The translations under genes were made by a program, and so were the position numbers. Shown here piece after piece: positions 37,666 through 46,379 of a stretch of 47,811 nt of DNA. How positions within the stretch are numbered: the stretch's first letter is position 1; each line of letters begins with the position of its first letter. The stretch is from JBGQDM01 sp041495845 (GTDB lineage: Bacteria > Acidobacteriota > Terriglobia > Terriglobales > Acidobacteriaceae): positions 1 to 47,811 of the forward strand of contig JBGQDM010000012.1 in the NCBI GenBank assembly GCA_041495845.1, read 5' to 3'. The notes beneath the pieces were generated by a model. It saw nothing but the letters and a program-made list of their open reading frames with translations, had not been told where the DNA came from and made no database searches.

Positions 37666-39782
37666 AACGCTCCAGCGACGACCGGGCCACCGAACTGCGC
37701 CAGCTGTTTTTCGAGGGCGCAGCGGAACACCTGGAAGCGATGAACGCGGAAACGCTGCGGCTGGAGAAGGACCCAGCCGATGGCGAAGCGTTGCGCAGTT
37801 TGCGGCGTGCCGTGCACACGCTCAAGGGCGATGCCGCCACTTGTGGTTACCGCGATCTCAGCGAACTGGCGCATCAATTGGAAGACGCGCTTGCCCTTGA
37901 GGGTGCGGCGCCGGCTGCTGTCGTAGAAGCGGCCTTTGCCGCCGCCGATGTTTTCGACGCGCTGCTGAAGGCCCACCGCGAGGAAACCAAACCGCCCTCC
38001 ACCGAATCTCTGCGCAAGCAGTTGCGCAAGTGCAAATCCGCCGCCGACCAAGCCACTCCGGCGCGACGCCGCGGCAAAACGCCGGCCGCAGGCGCAGCTT
38101 GGAGTGAGTACGAACAACTCGTACTGGATCGTGCCCGCAGCGGCTCCGTACCGGTGGTCCAGCTTCGCCTGCAGCTCGATCCGGCATGCGCCATGCCGGA
38201 GGCCGCTCTGCAAATGGTGCGCATGACTTTGAGTAGCACCGGCGAATTGCTCGCCTTGCAGCCCCAGGACGCGAAGGTGCTTACCTTACGACGCAGTCTC
38301 GAAGCTGCGGTGGTGACTTCCCTGGATGCTTCGGCTCTGATCTCGAAGTGCCACATTCCCGGCATCATCCGCAAAGTCACGGCCCAGGTACTACCCGCAC
38401 TTCCGTCTCCGGTGGCCGGCGTGAGCGAGTCTGCGGGAATCACCAAGGAGTCGGTGGCGCGGCCGGCGGAGCCCGCGGCCGACGCCACTAACGTATCCGC
38501 TGACAGCGTTCTCCGCGTCGAAGCTGGCAAGATTGACAGCGTTCTGAATCTGGTGGGCGAACTCGTGATCGGCCGCTCCATGTTGCAGCAGGTGCTGCTG
38601 GAAATGGCGGCCAAACATCCTAAAGATCCGGTGCGCATGCGTTTGGCGGACGTGGCCGCCTTCCAGTCCCGCGTACTGAACGACCTGCAGCGCTCGATGA
38701 TGCAAATCCGCATGGTGCCGGTGGAGCAGCTTTTCCGCCGCTTCCCGCGCATGGTGCGCGACGTGGCGCGGCAGTGCGGCAAGCAGGTGGACCTGATCGT
38801 GAGCGGACAGGACACGGACCTGGACAAGAGCATCCTCGACGCCCTGGCCGAGCCGATCGCCCATCTGGTACGCAATGCCATCAGCCATGGCCTGGGCACG
38901 GTCGAACAGCGTCGCGCTGCCGGCAAGCCAGAGACTGGCGCCGTGCGTCTCTCCGCCTACCATCAGGCGAACCAGGTCGTTATCGAAGTAAGCGACGACG
39001 GTCGCGGCCTCGATCCCGAAAGAATCCGCGCCAAGGCCATTGAGCAGGGCCTGACGGACGAAGCCGCAGCCGCCCGCCTCAGCGAAGCTGAAATTCTGGA
39101 CTTCATTTTCCATCCTGGCTTCACTACCGCCGCCGAAGTCACCGAAATCTCGGGACGCGGCGTCGGCATGGATGTCGTGCAGACGACGCTGCACCGCCTG
39201 AAAGGCAGCGTCACGATAGAAACAAACGCCGGCCAGGGAACGACGTTCCGCCTGCGCTTGCCGCTGACGCTGGCCATCATCCAAGCCATCCTGTTCCGCG
39301 TCGAGCAACGGCTGTATGCCGTCCCGCTCAGCTCGGTAGTGGAAATGACGCGCGCCTTCGAGCACGATGTCCACCGCGTCGACGGCCAAGAGGTCTTGCA
39401 ACTGCGCAATCGCGTGCTGCCTCTGGTGCGTCTGGGCCATGCCCAGAAAGCCGCTTCCCCGTCGCAGCAGCGTGTCTTCGTCCTGGTAGTGGCGCTGGGG
39501 GGAAAGAATTTTGGCCTGGTTGTGGACGAGGTGGCGGGTCAGGAAGAACTCGTGATCAAGGCGCTCGATACCCACCTGGTGACCAGCGACCTGATCAGCG
39601 GCGCTTCCATCCTCGGAGATGGACGGGTGGTGTTGATTCTGAACTTGGCGGCCATTGTGGAGCGAATCGGGCGCATGCGCCCGGAGACTGGTGATGTGGC
39701 CTGGGGCTTGCTACTTCCCACTACGGTTGTCCAGTCAGCGCGCCGGGCCGCCGCAGCCGCAGCGACGGAGGTGCAGCCATGA
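37662..39782 (+). CDS. cheA: Chemotaxis histidine kinase CheA
   Basis: 706 residues from ATG 37662, which has GGAGGGAG just upstream. The P1 Hpt domain carries phospho-accepting His52 in VHTLKGDAATCGY. A middle region (about 145-245) is a possible P2 regulator-binding domain. After a Pro/Ala linker come the dimerisation helices (ILRVEAGKIDSVLNLVGELV-like), the ATPase domain (HLVRNAISHGLG, DDGRGLDPE, GRGVGMDVV) and a C-terminal CheW-like domain. The last ~25 residues are Ala-rich. It phosphorylates CheY and CheB. A longer frame to 37242 runs through cheR in another frame and is spurious. The stop overlaps cheB as ATGA. Confidence 0.96.
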   Translation: MKRSSDDRATELRQLFFEGAAEHLEAMNAETLRLEKDPADGEALRSLRRAVHTLKGDAATCGYRDLSELAHQLEDALALEGAAPAAVVEAAFAAADVFDALLKAHREETKPPSTESLRKQLRKCKSAADQATPARRRGKTPAAGAAWSEYEQLVLDRARSGSVPVVQLRLQLDPACAMPEAALQMVRMTLSSTGELLALQPQDAKVLTLRRSLEAAVVTSLDASALISKCHIPGIIRKVTAQVLPALPSPVAGVSESAGITKESVARPAEPAADATNVSADSVLRVEAGKIDSVLNLVGELVIGRSMLQQVLLEMAAKHPKDPVRMRLADVAAFQSRVLNDLQRSMMQIRMVPVEQLFRRFPRMVRDVARQCGKQVDLIVSGQDTDLDKSILDALAEPIAHLVRNAISHGLGTVEQRRAAGKPETGAVRLSAYHQANQVVIEVSDDGRGLDPERIRAKAIEQGLTDEAAAARLSEAEILDFIFHPGFTTAAEVTEISGRGVGMDVVQTTLHRLKGSVTIETNAGQGTTFRLRLPLTLAIIQAILFRVEQRLYAVPLSSVVEMTRAFEHDVHRVDGQEVLQLRNRVLPLVRLGHAQKAASPSQQRVFVLVVALGGKNFGLVVDEVAGQEELVIKALDTHLVTSDLISGASILGDGRVVLILNLAAIVERIGRMRPETGDVAWGLLLPTTVVQSARRAAAAAATEVQP

Positions 39783-40867
39783 AACCTCCAGTCCGCGTCC
39801 TCGTCGTGGATGACTCGGCGCTCATGCGCAAACTCATTCCCCAGATCCTCGAAAGCGACGGCTCCATTCAGGTGGTGGGTACGGCCATCGACGGAAATTT
39901 TGCTCTCCGCAAGATCGCGGAACTCAAACCGCAGGTGGTCACACTGGACCTCGAAATGCCCGGCATGAATGGCATCGAGTTATTGAAACGCATCATGCGC
40001 CTCCACCCGCTGCCGGTGCTGGTGGTCAGTTCGCATAGTACGGACGGGGCCATGATCACGCTGAAGGCGCTGGCCCTGGGAGCGGTGGATTTTGTCGCCA
40101 AGCCGAAAGACGTGTCCAGCCGCATGCCGGAAATCGCTGGCGAGTTGATTGCCAAGATCAAGACGGCAGCGGAGAGTCGCGGGGTTGCCATGGTGCCCCG
40201 CGCGCAACTCCGCGTGGAGAAGCCTACGTTGCCACGACGCCCGGCTACGCGGGTCATCGCCATCGGCATTTCCACCGGCGGACCCAACGCCATGCAGTAT
40301 CTGCTCTCGCAATTGCCGGGAGATTTCCCCGGCGCCCTCGTGGTGGTACAGCACATGCCGGAAGGCTTTACCGACATGTTTGCGCGGCGGCTGGACGAGT
40401 CCTCTGCTTTGCGCGTCAAAGAAGCTCAGTCCGGCGACTTGTTGCTGGCTGGCCGCGTCCTGATTGCTCCAGGGAATCGCCACATTCGCATCAAGCGTTT
40501 ACCCCTGGGCGATGTGGTGGTGCTCTCCGACGAGGAACGCATCAACGGTCACCGCCCCTCGGTGGACGTCCTGTTCGACTCCGTCGCCCAGCAACTTGGT
40601 GATCGTGGTGTCGCCTTACTAATGACGGGCATGGGTGAAGACGGAGCGAACGGAATGGGTGTCGTCAAGGCGGCTGGCGGGATGACCATCGCGCAGGCGG
40701 AAGATTCCTGCGTCGTCTACGGCATGCCCCGCGCCGCCATTGAGCGCGGCCTCGCCCTGCGCATTGTCGCCCTGGAGAATCTGGCAACGTCCTTGCAGGC
40801 GCTGTGCCTGCCGGACCGAAAACAGGTCATGGCCACTGCAGTGGGCCATAAGAGTGGAACGCAGTAG
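39779..40867 (+). CDS. cheB: Chemotaxis methylesterase/deamidase CheB
   Basis: 362 residues. The receiver domain has VDDSALMRK, phospho-acceptor Asp57 (VVTLDLEMPGMNG) and the AKP Lys. The catalytic domain has the triad Ser165 (IGISTGGP), His192 (VQHMPEGFT) and Asp288 (GMGEDGANG). It removes methyl groups or deamidates receptor glutamines, opposing CheR. All key residues are intact. It starts within the cheA stop (ATGA). Confidence 0.96.
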   Translation: MKPPVRVLVVDDSALMRKLIPQILESDGSIQVVGTAIDGNFALRKIAELKPQVVTLDLEMPGMNGIELLKRIMRLHPLPVLVVSSHSTDGAMITLKALALGAVDFVAKPKDVSSRMPEIAGELIAKIKTAAESRGVAMVPRAQLRVEKPTLPRRPATRVIAIGISTGGPNAMQYLLSQLPGDFPGALVVVQHMPEGFTDMFARRLDESSALRVKEAQSGDLLLAGRVLIAPGNRHIRIKRLPLGDVVVLSDEERINGHRPSVDVLFDSVAQQLGDRGVALLMTGMGEDGANGMGVVKAAGGMTIAQAEDSCVVYGMPRAAIERGLALRIVALENLATSLQALCLPDRKQVMATAVGHKSGTQ

Positions 40868-40922
40868 TTGAACCAGCGGGTTCCGGAACCGCCGCACGCG
40901 CACCATCCGGAAGGAGGATGTT

Positions 40923-41363
40923 ATGGAGCAGTTCGCAGCGCTCAAACGTAAGCAGGACGGGCAGCCCGTTCGTTATCTCGTCGTGGACGATTCCGTCTTC
41001 GCCCGCAAGAACCTGGGCAAGATGATTGAGTCCTTCGGCGGCCAAGTGGCGGGTGAAGCCGGCGACGGCTGCAGCGCCATCGTCGAGTATGACCGGGTCA
41101 CTCCCGACGTCGTACTCATGGACATCACCATGCCCCAGATGGAAGGCATCGAAGCCGCCGAACGCATCCTGCAAAAACATTCGCAGGCGCGAATCGTGAT
41201 GGTCTCCTCCGTCGGTTACCAGGAGAACATTGTGGCGGCGTTGCAGCGGGGCGCCCGTCACTTTGTGCAGAAGCCGGTCAAGGCGGAAGTGCTGTACGAA
41301 GTGATCAAGTACGTGATGGGTGAAGATGCGGTGGCAGCCGCGGGAGTCGCGGCAGGAGCGTAG
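40923..41363 (+). CDS. cheY: CheY-type response regulator
   Basis: The 146-residue single receiver domain has VVDDSVFARKN, phospho-acceptor Asp67 in VLMDITMPQMEG, a Ser in MVSSVG at the Thr/Ser switch position, and QKPVKAE with the conserved Lys. It would carry CheA output to a motor or, if no flagellum exists, to another target such as type IV pili. A 15-residue N-terminal extension precedes the domain and an Ala/Gly tail follows. GGAAGGAGG lies six to seven bases before the ATG, the strongest ribosome site of the operon. Confidence 0.92.
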   Translation: MEQFAALKRKQDGQPVRYLVVDDSVFARKNLGKMIESFGGQVAGEAGDGCSAIVEYDRVTPDVVLMDITMPQMEGIEAAERILQKHSQARIVMVSSVGYQENIVAALQRGARHFVQKPVKAEVLYEVIKYVMGEDAVAAAGVAAGA

Positions 41364-41367
41364 ACCG

Positions 41368-41859
41368 ATGCGGATGGATCTGATCCAGCCCTTCATCAAC
41401 TCCGCCGACGCCGTGCTGGCGCAAAACCTGCGCGGCCGGATTCAGGTGGATGAGGTGACGATGCAGGAGTACGTCTATCAACTGCAGGGCATCGGCGCCT
41501 TGATCTGGATCTCCGGCGAGATCGAAGGTCACGTGCTCCTTGATGTCGCTCCGTCCGTGGCCGCCACGGTCGCCACCACCTTCACCGGCAGTCCCGTGCC
41601 CGAAGACGACCCCACCCTCGGCGAGGCTGTTCTTGAACTGGCCAACCAGCTCATTGGCAACGCCGTCACCGCCCTCAATGATCAGGGGTTCCGTTTCCGC
41701 GTGCATCCCCCGTCCCTGCATACCAAGGCGGAAGGCCTTCCCGGAACCGAAGAGACGGAATCGCTGCTGCTCTGCTTCCAGACGACCGGCGGCAAGGCTT
41801 ACTTGAACGTAGCGTTGCGCTACACCGGGAATCAGGTGGGAACTGCGGCCGCCCACTGA
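41368..41859 (+). CDS. cheX: CheX-like phosphatase of the CheC/CheX/FliY family
   Basis: 163 residues from ATG 41368, four bases after the cheY stop. The protein has the alpha/beta CheX fold pattern: MDLIQPFINSADAVLAQNL at the start, GALIWISGEIEGHVLLDV, and the active-site helix LGEAVLELANQLIGNAV, where Glu and Asn match the E-x2-N dephosphorylation motif. CheX removes phosphate from CheY-P. Only one such motif is present, as in CheX rather than CheC. It ends the operon, which has no cheC, cheD or cheZ. Confidence 0.82.
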   Translation: MRMDLIQPFINSADAVLAQNLRGRIQVDEVTMQEYVYQLQGIGALIWISGEIEGHVLLDVAPSVAATVATTFTGSPVPEDDPTLGEAVLELANQLIGNAVTALNDQGFRFRVHPPSLHTKAEGLPGTEETESLLLCFQTTGGKAYLNVALRYTGNQVGTAAAH

Positions 41860-41867
41860 GGGTCGGC

Positions 41868-43208
41868 TTACCGCCCCGCCAGCAGGAACACTGGGCTCTG
41901 CGGCGGCGGCAAGGGTCCGGTAGTGACCGGCTTCGCGCTCACCGGCGCGGGGATGAACACCATCGTCGGGTTGACCGAAGTCGGCAAAATGTAAACGCCT
42001 CCCGCATCGCAATGCCCCACGTACACCCGCCCGCTGTCCCCCGACGACGCCACCACAAAACGCACCCCGCGCGCCAAGCCCGCACATGCATTGGCGGGAG
42101 GATTGTTGTAATCCGGAATGGCCGTCCTTGCGCCCAGGGAATTGTCCAGACTCTTGATCGCTGTGAGTTGCGCCGTAATGGTGGAAGCCGGATCGTTAGC
42201 TTGCACGCTCAACACAAAGGCTTTCGTTCCGTCAGCCAGCGCCGTTATCCCCATCGGATTCTGCACGCCCAGCGCCAGTTCGCACGCCGCCCCGCTCGTT
42301 CCCACCGCGCACTTGGGTGTGGCGCCGGCTACGTCATAAATACTCACCGTCCCGGCTCCGCCATTGGTCACGTAGAGGCGATTGAGCTTGGGGTCAAGAT
42401 ACAGTGAGTTCGCTCCCGCACCTGCCGGCAGTGTGTTGATCCTCTGGTCGTCTGTGGTGCGGATCACGGAAACGGTTTGGCTGCCTTCGTTGAGTACGAA
42501 GACGGTCGAATTGTCGCGAGTCGCTATGGCGTGCGTCGGCGAGTTGTCCACCGCGACCGTCGCGCGCACGGTGTGGTCGGTCGTATCGATCACGGTCACC
42601 GCGTTGTCGCCCTGATTCACGACGTAGAGTTTTTTCCCGTCCGGCGTCTCCACCATGGAAACCGGATTCGCACCCACCGCCACTCGGCTGGCCAGAACTC
42701 CAGTGAACGCGTTCAGCACGCCTACCGCCGGGGGATTCAAGCCCGGCATCAGCACATACATGATCGAGGACTCGGTCGAGTGCACATAGGAAGGCCTCGA
42801 TCCCGCAGGCATAGTTGCCGTAGTCACGGTCCCCAGACCGGTTACGGGACAGGGAATGGAAGCGCAAGGCGGTGAACTGTTGAAAATCGAGACCGTCTCT
42901 TCGATCTGGTTGGCGACAAACACGCGGCTCGCTCCCGGCAGCAGTAGCGTGGCATGCACCGGCCCGCGCCCCATATTGGCCACACCGACGTTGGAGTCGC
43001 CGGAGGTGTCAATCTGCGTCGCCGCGCCCGGATGATTGTCTCCGTTGTCGCTGATCATCATCACGAAGTGAAACAGCTTGGGGTCGCCGGGGTTCTGGAT
43101 GATGGGAATCTCCACCGGCCGGAAAACATCGCCGCAGCCTAACTCCAACGCCACCCCGATCAGCATCAACGTCAGGAACGCTACACGGTACCAGGAACTT
43201 CTCACCAA
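41868..43208 (-). CDS. YVTN beta-propeller lipoprotein
   Basis: The 446-residue protein begins with a lipoprotein signal (hydrophobic stretch ending in the LELGC lipobox). Repeated blades of the YVTN/NHL type follow, for example KKLYVVNQGDNAVTVIDT, NSTVFVLNEGSQTVSVI and NRLYVTNGGAGTVSIYD. Such surface propellers often have binding roles; none is assigned here. The TTG start at 43208 has AAGGAG nine bases upstream; GTG 43205 is next. It converges on cheX with an 8-base gap and is not part of the chemosensory operon. Confidence 0.85.
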   Translation of the reverse strand: MVRSSWYRVAFLTLMLIGVALELGCGDVFRPVEIPIIQNPGDPKLFHFVMMISDNGDNHPGAATQIDTSGDSNVGVANMGRGPVHATLLLPGASRVFVANQIEETVSIFNSSPPCASIPCPVTGLGTVTTATMPAGSRPSYVHSTESSIMYVLMPGLNPPAVGVLNAFTGVLASRVAVGANPVSMVETPDGKKLYVVNQGDNAVTVIDTTDHTVRATVAVDNSPTHAIATRDNSTVFVLNEGSQTVSVIRTTDDQRINTLPAGAGANSLYLDPKLNRLYVTNGGAGTVSIYDVAGATPKCAVGTSGAACELALGVQNPMGITALADGTKAFVLSVQANDPASTITAQLTAIKSLDNSLGARTAIPDYNNPPANACAGLARGVRFVVASSGDSGRVYVGHCDAGGVYILPTSVNPTMVFIPAPVSAKPVTTGPLPPPQSPVFLLAGR

Positions 43209-43374
43209 GATGTTGAACTCCTTCCGGCGAAGCCGGGAACATTGCGGAAACCAATCATTCTAAAGGCAGGAGCACACCCCGCGCCAGCGACGAGGTTCGA
43301 AGTGGGCAATTCTACGCGAGCCACCAGCCGGATAGGATGCGAGGCGAAGCGCCGGGGTTTCCAGACGCGGGGGT

Positions 43375-44211
43375 CTAGCTACGAGTTTTCCCGGATTTCT
43401 TGCGGGCAGGAGCTGCTTCCGCCCACGCCGCTGGTTTCTTCTTGCCTTCCATTTCCTGCAAGCTGGCTTTCAGCGCCGCCATCAGATCAATCACCGGCGC
43501 GAGTTTTCGAGCGGGCTCGGCTTCCACCACTTCCCCGCCCGCCAGCTTGGTCTCGATCAGCTTCTTCAGGTTCTCCTGGAAGGAGTCCGTGTATTTTTCC
43601 GGATCAAAATCTCCGGCCAGCGCTTCGATCAACTGGTGCGCCACCTTGAGTTCCGTCTCCTTAATTTCCACATCGGGCCGTCCGAAGCCTTCCACCTTCT
43701 TTACTTCCTCGGCATAAAACATGGTGTGCAGCATCAACCCGCCCTGCGTAGGCCGCAGAAATACCGTGTACTCGCGATTGTGCATGGCGAGTTTGGCGAT
43801 GGCCACGTAGTCGCTCTCTTCCAGCGCCTTCGACAACAACGCGTAGGGCCGCCGTCCGGCTTCTTCCGGCACCATGTAATACGAAGATTCGAAGTACACC
43901 GCATCCAGGTCGCTGGCTTTGACGAATTCCAGGATTTCCATCGTCTTCGCCGTCTTTGGTTCAATCTTCTTGATCTCGTCCGGTTCAATGATGATGTACT
44001 CGTCCTTGCGGAATTCGTAGCCTTTGACGATCTCATCGCGGCTGACCACGCGATTGTCCGCCGGACAGTAATACTGCTGCTTGACCCGCGTCTTGTCGTC
44101 GCGGTGCAGCATATTGAAGGAGATCCCCGAACTGCGCGCGCCGGAAAACAGGCGCACCGGCATGGAAATCAGACCAAACGTCAGGTACCCCGACCACACA
44201 GAAGCAGCCAT
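43375..44211 (-). CDS. ku: Ku DNA end-binding protein (bacterial NHEJ)
   Basis: The 278-residue protein is a bacterial Ku homodimer subunit that binds double-strand breaks and recruits ligase D. Its start MAASVWSGYLTFGLISMPVR is diagnostic. Further signatures are CPADNRVVSRDEIVKGYEF and DPEKYTDSFQENLKKLIE. The basic C-terminal tail (PARKKSGKTRS) probably helps DNA binding. ATG 44211 is chosen over the TTG two codons earlier. No ligD is present in the window. Intergenic 43209-43374 shows nothing else. Confidence 0.96.
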   Translation of the reverse strand: MAASVWSGYLTFGLISMPVRLFSGARSSGISFNMLHRDDKTRVKQQYYCPADNRVVSRDEIVKGYEFRKDEYIIIEPDEIKKIEPKTAKTMEILEFVKASDLDAVYFESSYYMVPEEAGRRPYALLSKALEESDYVAIAKLAMHNREYTVFLRPTQGGLMLHTMFYAEEVKKVEGFGRPDVEIKETELKVAHQLIEALAGDFDPEKYTDSFQENLKKLIETKLAGGEVVEAEPARKLAPVIDLMAALKASLQEMEGKKKPAAWAEAAPARKKSGKTRS

Positions 44212-44438
44212 CCCCAAGTCCCCCGCCCGTGATCTAAAGCCGCCAGAACCGCACTTCGCACCGGCAGTGTAGCTTAACCCGGAAGGCGTAAGGCGGAGAA
44301 TCTCGGAGCGTAATCCAAGGTGAAAGCCCGACAGGATGGGGTATCGTGGGTCGCCACGCTAGGGCTGGGGAGAATCAAGAGGAGCAACATCCTCACAAGA
44401 TTGGACAAACCGCTCCCAACCTGTTGCAATCATGAGGC

Positions 44439-45161
44439 TTGTACGCTACCTGGTTGAATCCGGTGGTCAGCCGCTGGTTTTGGGCCTTGCCCGTGACCCT
44501 GGCTTTCGCCGCTCTGGCCTATGTTCTGCGCGGAGTCGACCGCTCTGGCGCTGCTGCTGGGGTCGCGGTGGCCTTGCCCATCTGTCTGGGGGCCGGGCCT
44601 GCGGGATTCCTTCTGCTGTTCACGCTATTTGCGCTCACCTGGCTTGCCACGCGCTTTGGTCGCCACCGGCGCGCCAGTTCAGCTGAGCCGCGGGAAGGTC
44701 GCACCGCCTCCCAGGTGATGGCCAACGTGGGAGTGGCAGCGGCTGCCGCTACTCTGGCCGGGCTCACCGGAAATTCGCAACTGTACCTCCCCATGGTCGC
44801 GGCCTTCGCAGAAGCTGCCGCCGACACCGCTTCGAGCGAATGCGGTCAGGGGCTGAGTTCCCACGCCCGGCTCATTACCACGGGCGAGCGCGTGCCCGCC
44901 GGCACCGATGGTGGGGTTTCCGTAGCGGGGAGCCTGGTCGGGGTAGCCGCCGCCGCCGTTCTGGGAATGTTAGGCCACGCCACCGGCCTCTTGAGCTGGA
45001 GAACGGCCGCCATCGCCACCGGCTCTGGAATCATCGGCATGGCCGCGGACAGCGTTCTGGGAGCAGTGTTCGAACGCCGCCAGCTTCTCAGCAATGACCA
45101 GGTAAACCTGCTCAGCACGCTGATCGCAGCGGGCTTAGCTTTTGGCTTGGGACGCGCATAA
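44439..45161 (+). CDS. DUF92 family membrane protein
   Basis: The 240-residue protein has about six hydrophobic helices and the DUF92 signature AAFAEAAADTASSECGQGL followed by GTDGGVSVAGSLVGVAAA. The family includes plant phytyl-phosphate kinase (VTE6) and many uncharacterised bacterial proteins, so a prenyl-lipid kinase role is possible but unproven. The start is uncertain: TTG 44439 gives the longest frame, with TTG 44454 and GTG 44463 also possible. The 227-bp gap upstream holds no recognised element. Confidence 0.8.
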   Translation: MYATWLNPVVSRWFWALPVTLAFAALAYVLRGVDRSGAAAGVAVALPICLGAGPAGFLLLFTLFALTWLATRFGRHRRASSAEPREGRTASQVMANVGVAAAAATLAGLTGNSQLYLPMVAAFAEAAADTASSECGQGLSSHARLITTGERVPAGTDGGVSVAGSLVGVAAAAVLGMLGHATGLLSWRTAAIATGSGIIGMAADSVLGAVFERRQLLSNDQVNLLSTLIAAGLAFGLGRA

Positions 45162-45298
45162 GCCAACCCACCGGGGCATGTCCAACCGGTTCTTGAGCCA
45201 CGGCTCCCGCAGCCTCAGAATAGAAACCAACGGCTCACCTGCAGCATCCAAGGTGTCTATAGGGAGTTGCCAGTTTCTGGGTCGTACGTCTAACCAGT

Positions 45299-45967
45299 AT
45301 GCGCTTTCGAACATTCAGCATCGGGGTAGCATTGGCGTTGGCAGTGCTGCTTTTTGGTCAGCAGCGCTCGCTCTCGGCGGCGGACGCTGGCAGCTTCCAG
45401 CGCCGTTTCGACCTTACGCGCTCCTTCGCCGGCTGGGCAGGGATGGGTTCCCCGGCCAGTTGGGAAACCCGCATTGAAGCTCCAGCACGCCTCGTCCCCG
45501 GCTTCTGGACCGTGGATCAAATCCCTCAGGAACGTCTGCGCGTCCCCCTGGTTGTGATCGACCTAAGCCAGGCGTTGGCGGCGGACGCGACCCGGCAGTT
45601 GACCGTGGCAGACATTGCCCGCTATGAAAACGCTCGCGGTGAGATTCCAGCGGGAGCGTTGGTCACGGTGCATACGGGATGGCATCCTTTGGCTCCGGGT
45701 CGAGTGCAGCCGTTTTCGGAAGAGGCAGTCCACTTTCTGGTGGAAGGCCGCCTGGCCGTCGGCTTAGGCAGCGATGCTCCCCGCACTCTTGACTCTCCGC
45801 GCCGTCCGTCGGCGCTGAGCCTTTACATCGCCCAGCACAGCGTCTACCGGCTGGACAACATGGACCTCAACTCCGTCTCGGCCGCCCGCGGTGAGATCGC
45901 CGTCCGCCCGCTGCCGTATGCCGGCGCGCTCCAGCGCCAGGCGCAAGTCCAGGCGCAGGTACTGTAA
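45299..45967 (+). CDS. Secreted cyclase-family (kynurenine formamidase fold) protein lacking metal ligands
   Basis: The 222-residue protein has a signal peptide (about 1-28), then a cyclase (PF04199-like) fold: PGFWTVDQIPQERLRVPLVVIDLS, the LTVADIARYENARGEIPAGALVTVHTGW segment (about 101-128) and LVEGRLAVGLGSDAPRTLD. The family's metal motif HxGTHxDxPxH should lie just before this. Here the aligned residues 54-64 are S-W-E-T-R-I-E-A-P-A-R. The framework Thr and Pro are kept, but all three His are lost and the Asp is Glu. It is therefore probably not a metal-dependent hydrolase and may be a binding protein. Confidence 0.75.
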   Translation: MRFRTFSIGVALALAVLLFGQQRSLSAADAGSFQRRFDLTRSFAGWAGMGSPASWETRIEAPARLVPGFWTVDQIPQERLRVPLVVIDLSQALAADATRQLTVADIARYENARGEIPAGALVTVHTGWHPLAPGRVQPFSEEAVHFLVEGRLAVGLGSDAPRTLDSPRRPSALSLYIAQHSVYRLDNMDLNSVSAARGEIAVRPLPYAGALQRQAQVQAQVL

Positions 45968-46379
45968 TTGCCTGGCAATGACCGCAGAGAAACCCCTAAG
46001 GCAAATCTAATCCAAGATTGGTTTCGGCGTCGGTTTTAACGAGAGCCTTGCAAGGGCTCGGCTTCAGCCGAGCCGCAAGACCCGCGCGAAGTCAGGGGCT
46101 TCAGTGTGTGCGTGAAGAACCACTCTTTCCTTGGATGTGGTGGGACGAGAGCTGGGGAACTGAGCCCCGGAGGGGCGTTTGCCAATAGCCCGGCGCCTTC
46201 AGCGCCGGGGGAAAGTGGGAGTGCCGAGCCAGTCCCGGAGGGACGACTGAGGTTCTCACGCACTCTCTTTAGCCCCTGAGGGAATGTTTTTTCGGCATTC
46301 ACGCGCGCGCACAGAAGATTCCGCATCCCTTCTGATTCCCTGCTCGTCCAATGCGGTATCTCACTCCCGGAGAATCCTG
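45968..46379. other. 412-bp non-coding region with palindromic repeats
   Basis: No gene is convincing here. It contains at least four short palindromes: 46055-46074 (9-bp stem), 46164-46176, 46189-46209 (8-bp stem) and 46232-46244. Between them lie GC-rich segments typical of dispersed intergenic repeats. An antisense frame (46036-46326) runs through the palindromes and is rejected. Confidence 0.55.
46055..46244. repeat. Cluster of GC-rich palindromic repeat units
   Basis: Stem-loops: GGCTCGGCT/AGCCGAGCC (46055-46074), GCCCC-N3-GGGGC (46164-46176), CCCGGCGC/GCGCCGGG (46189-46209) and GTCCC-N3-GGGAC (46232-46244). The second and fourth share the form N-CCC-GGA-GGG-N. None has a T-tail. The order resembles intergenic repeats I have seen in acidobacterial genomes; a genome-wide search is needed to confirm. 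Confidence 0.5.

Noticed and set aside
38391..39575. 394-codon minus-strand open frame
   Set aside because: It is antisense to cheA, whose catalytic boxes are intact, and its translation shows no family signature.
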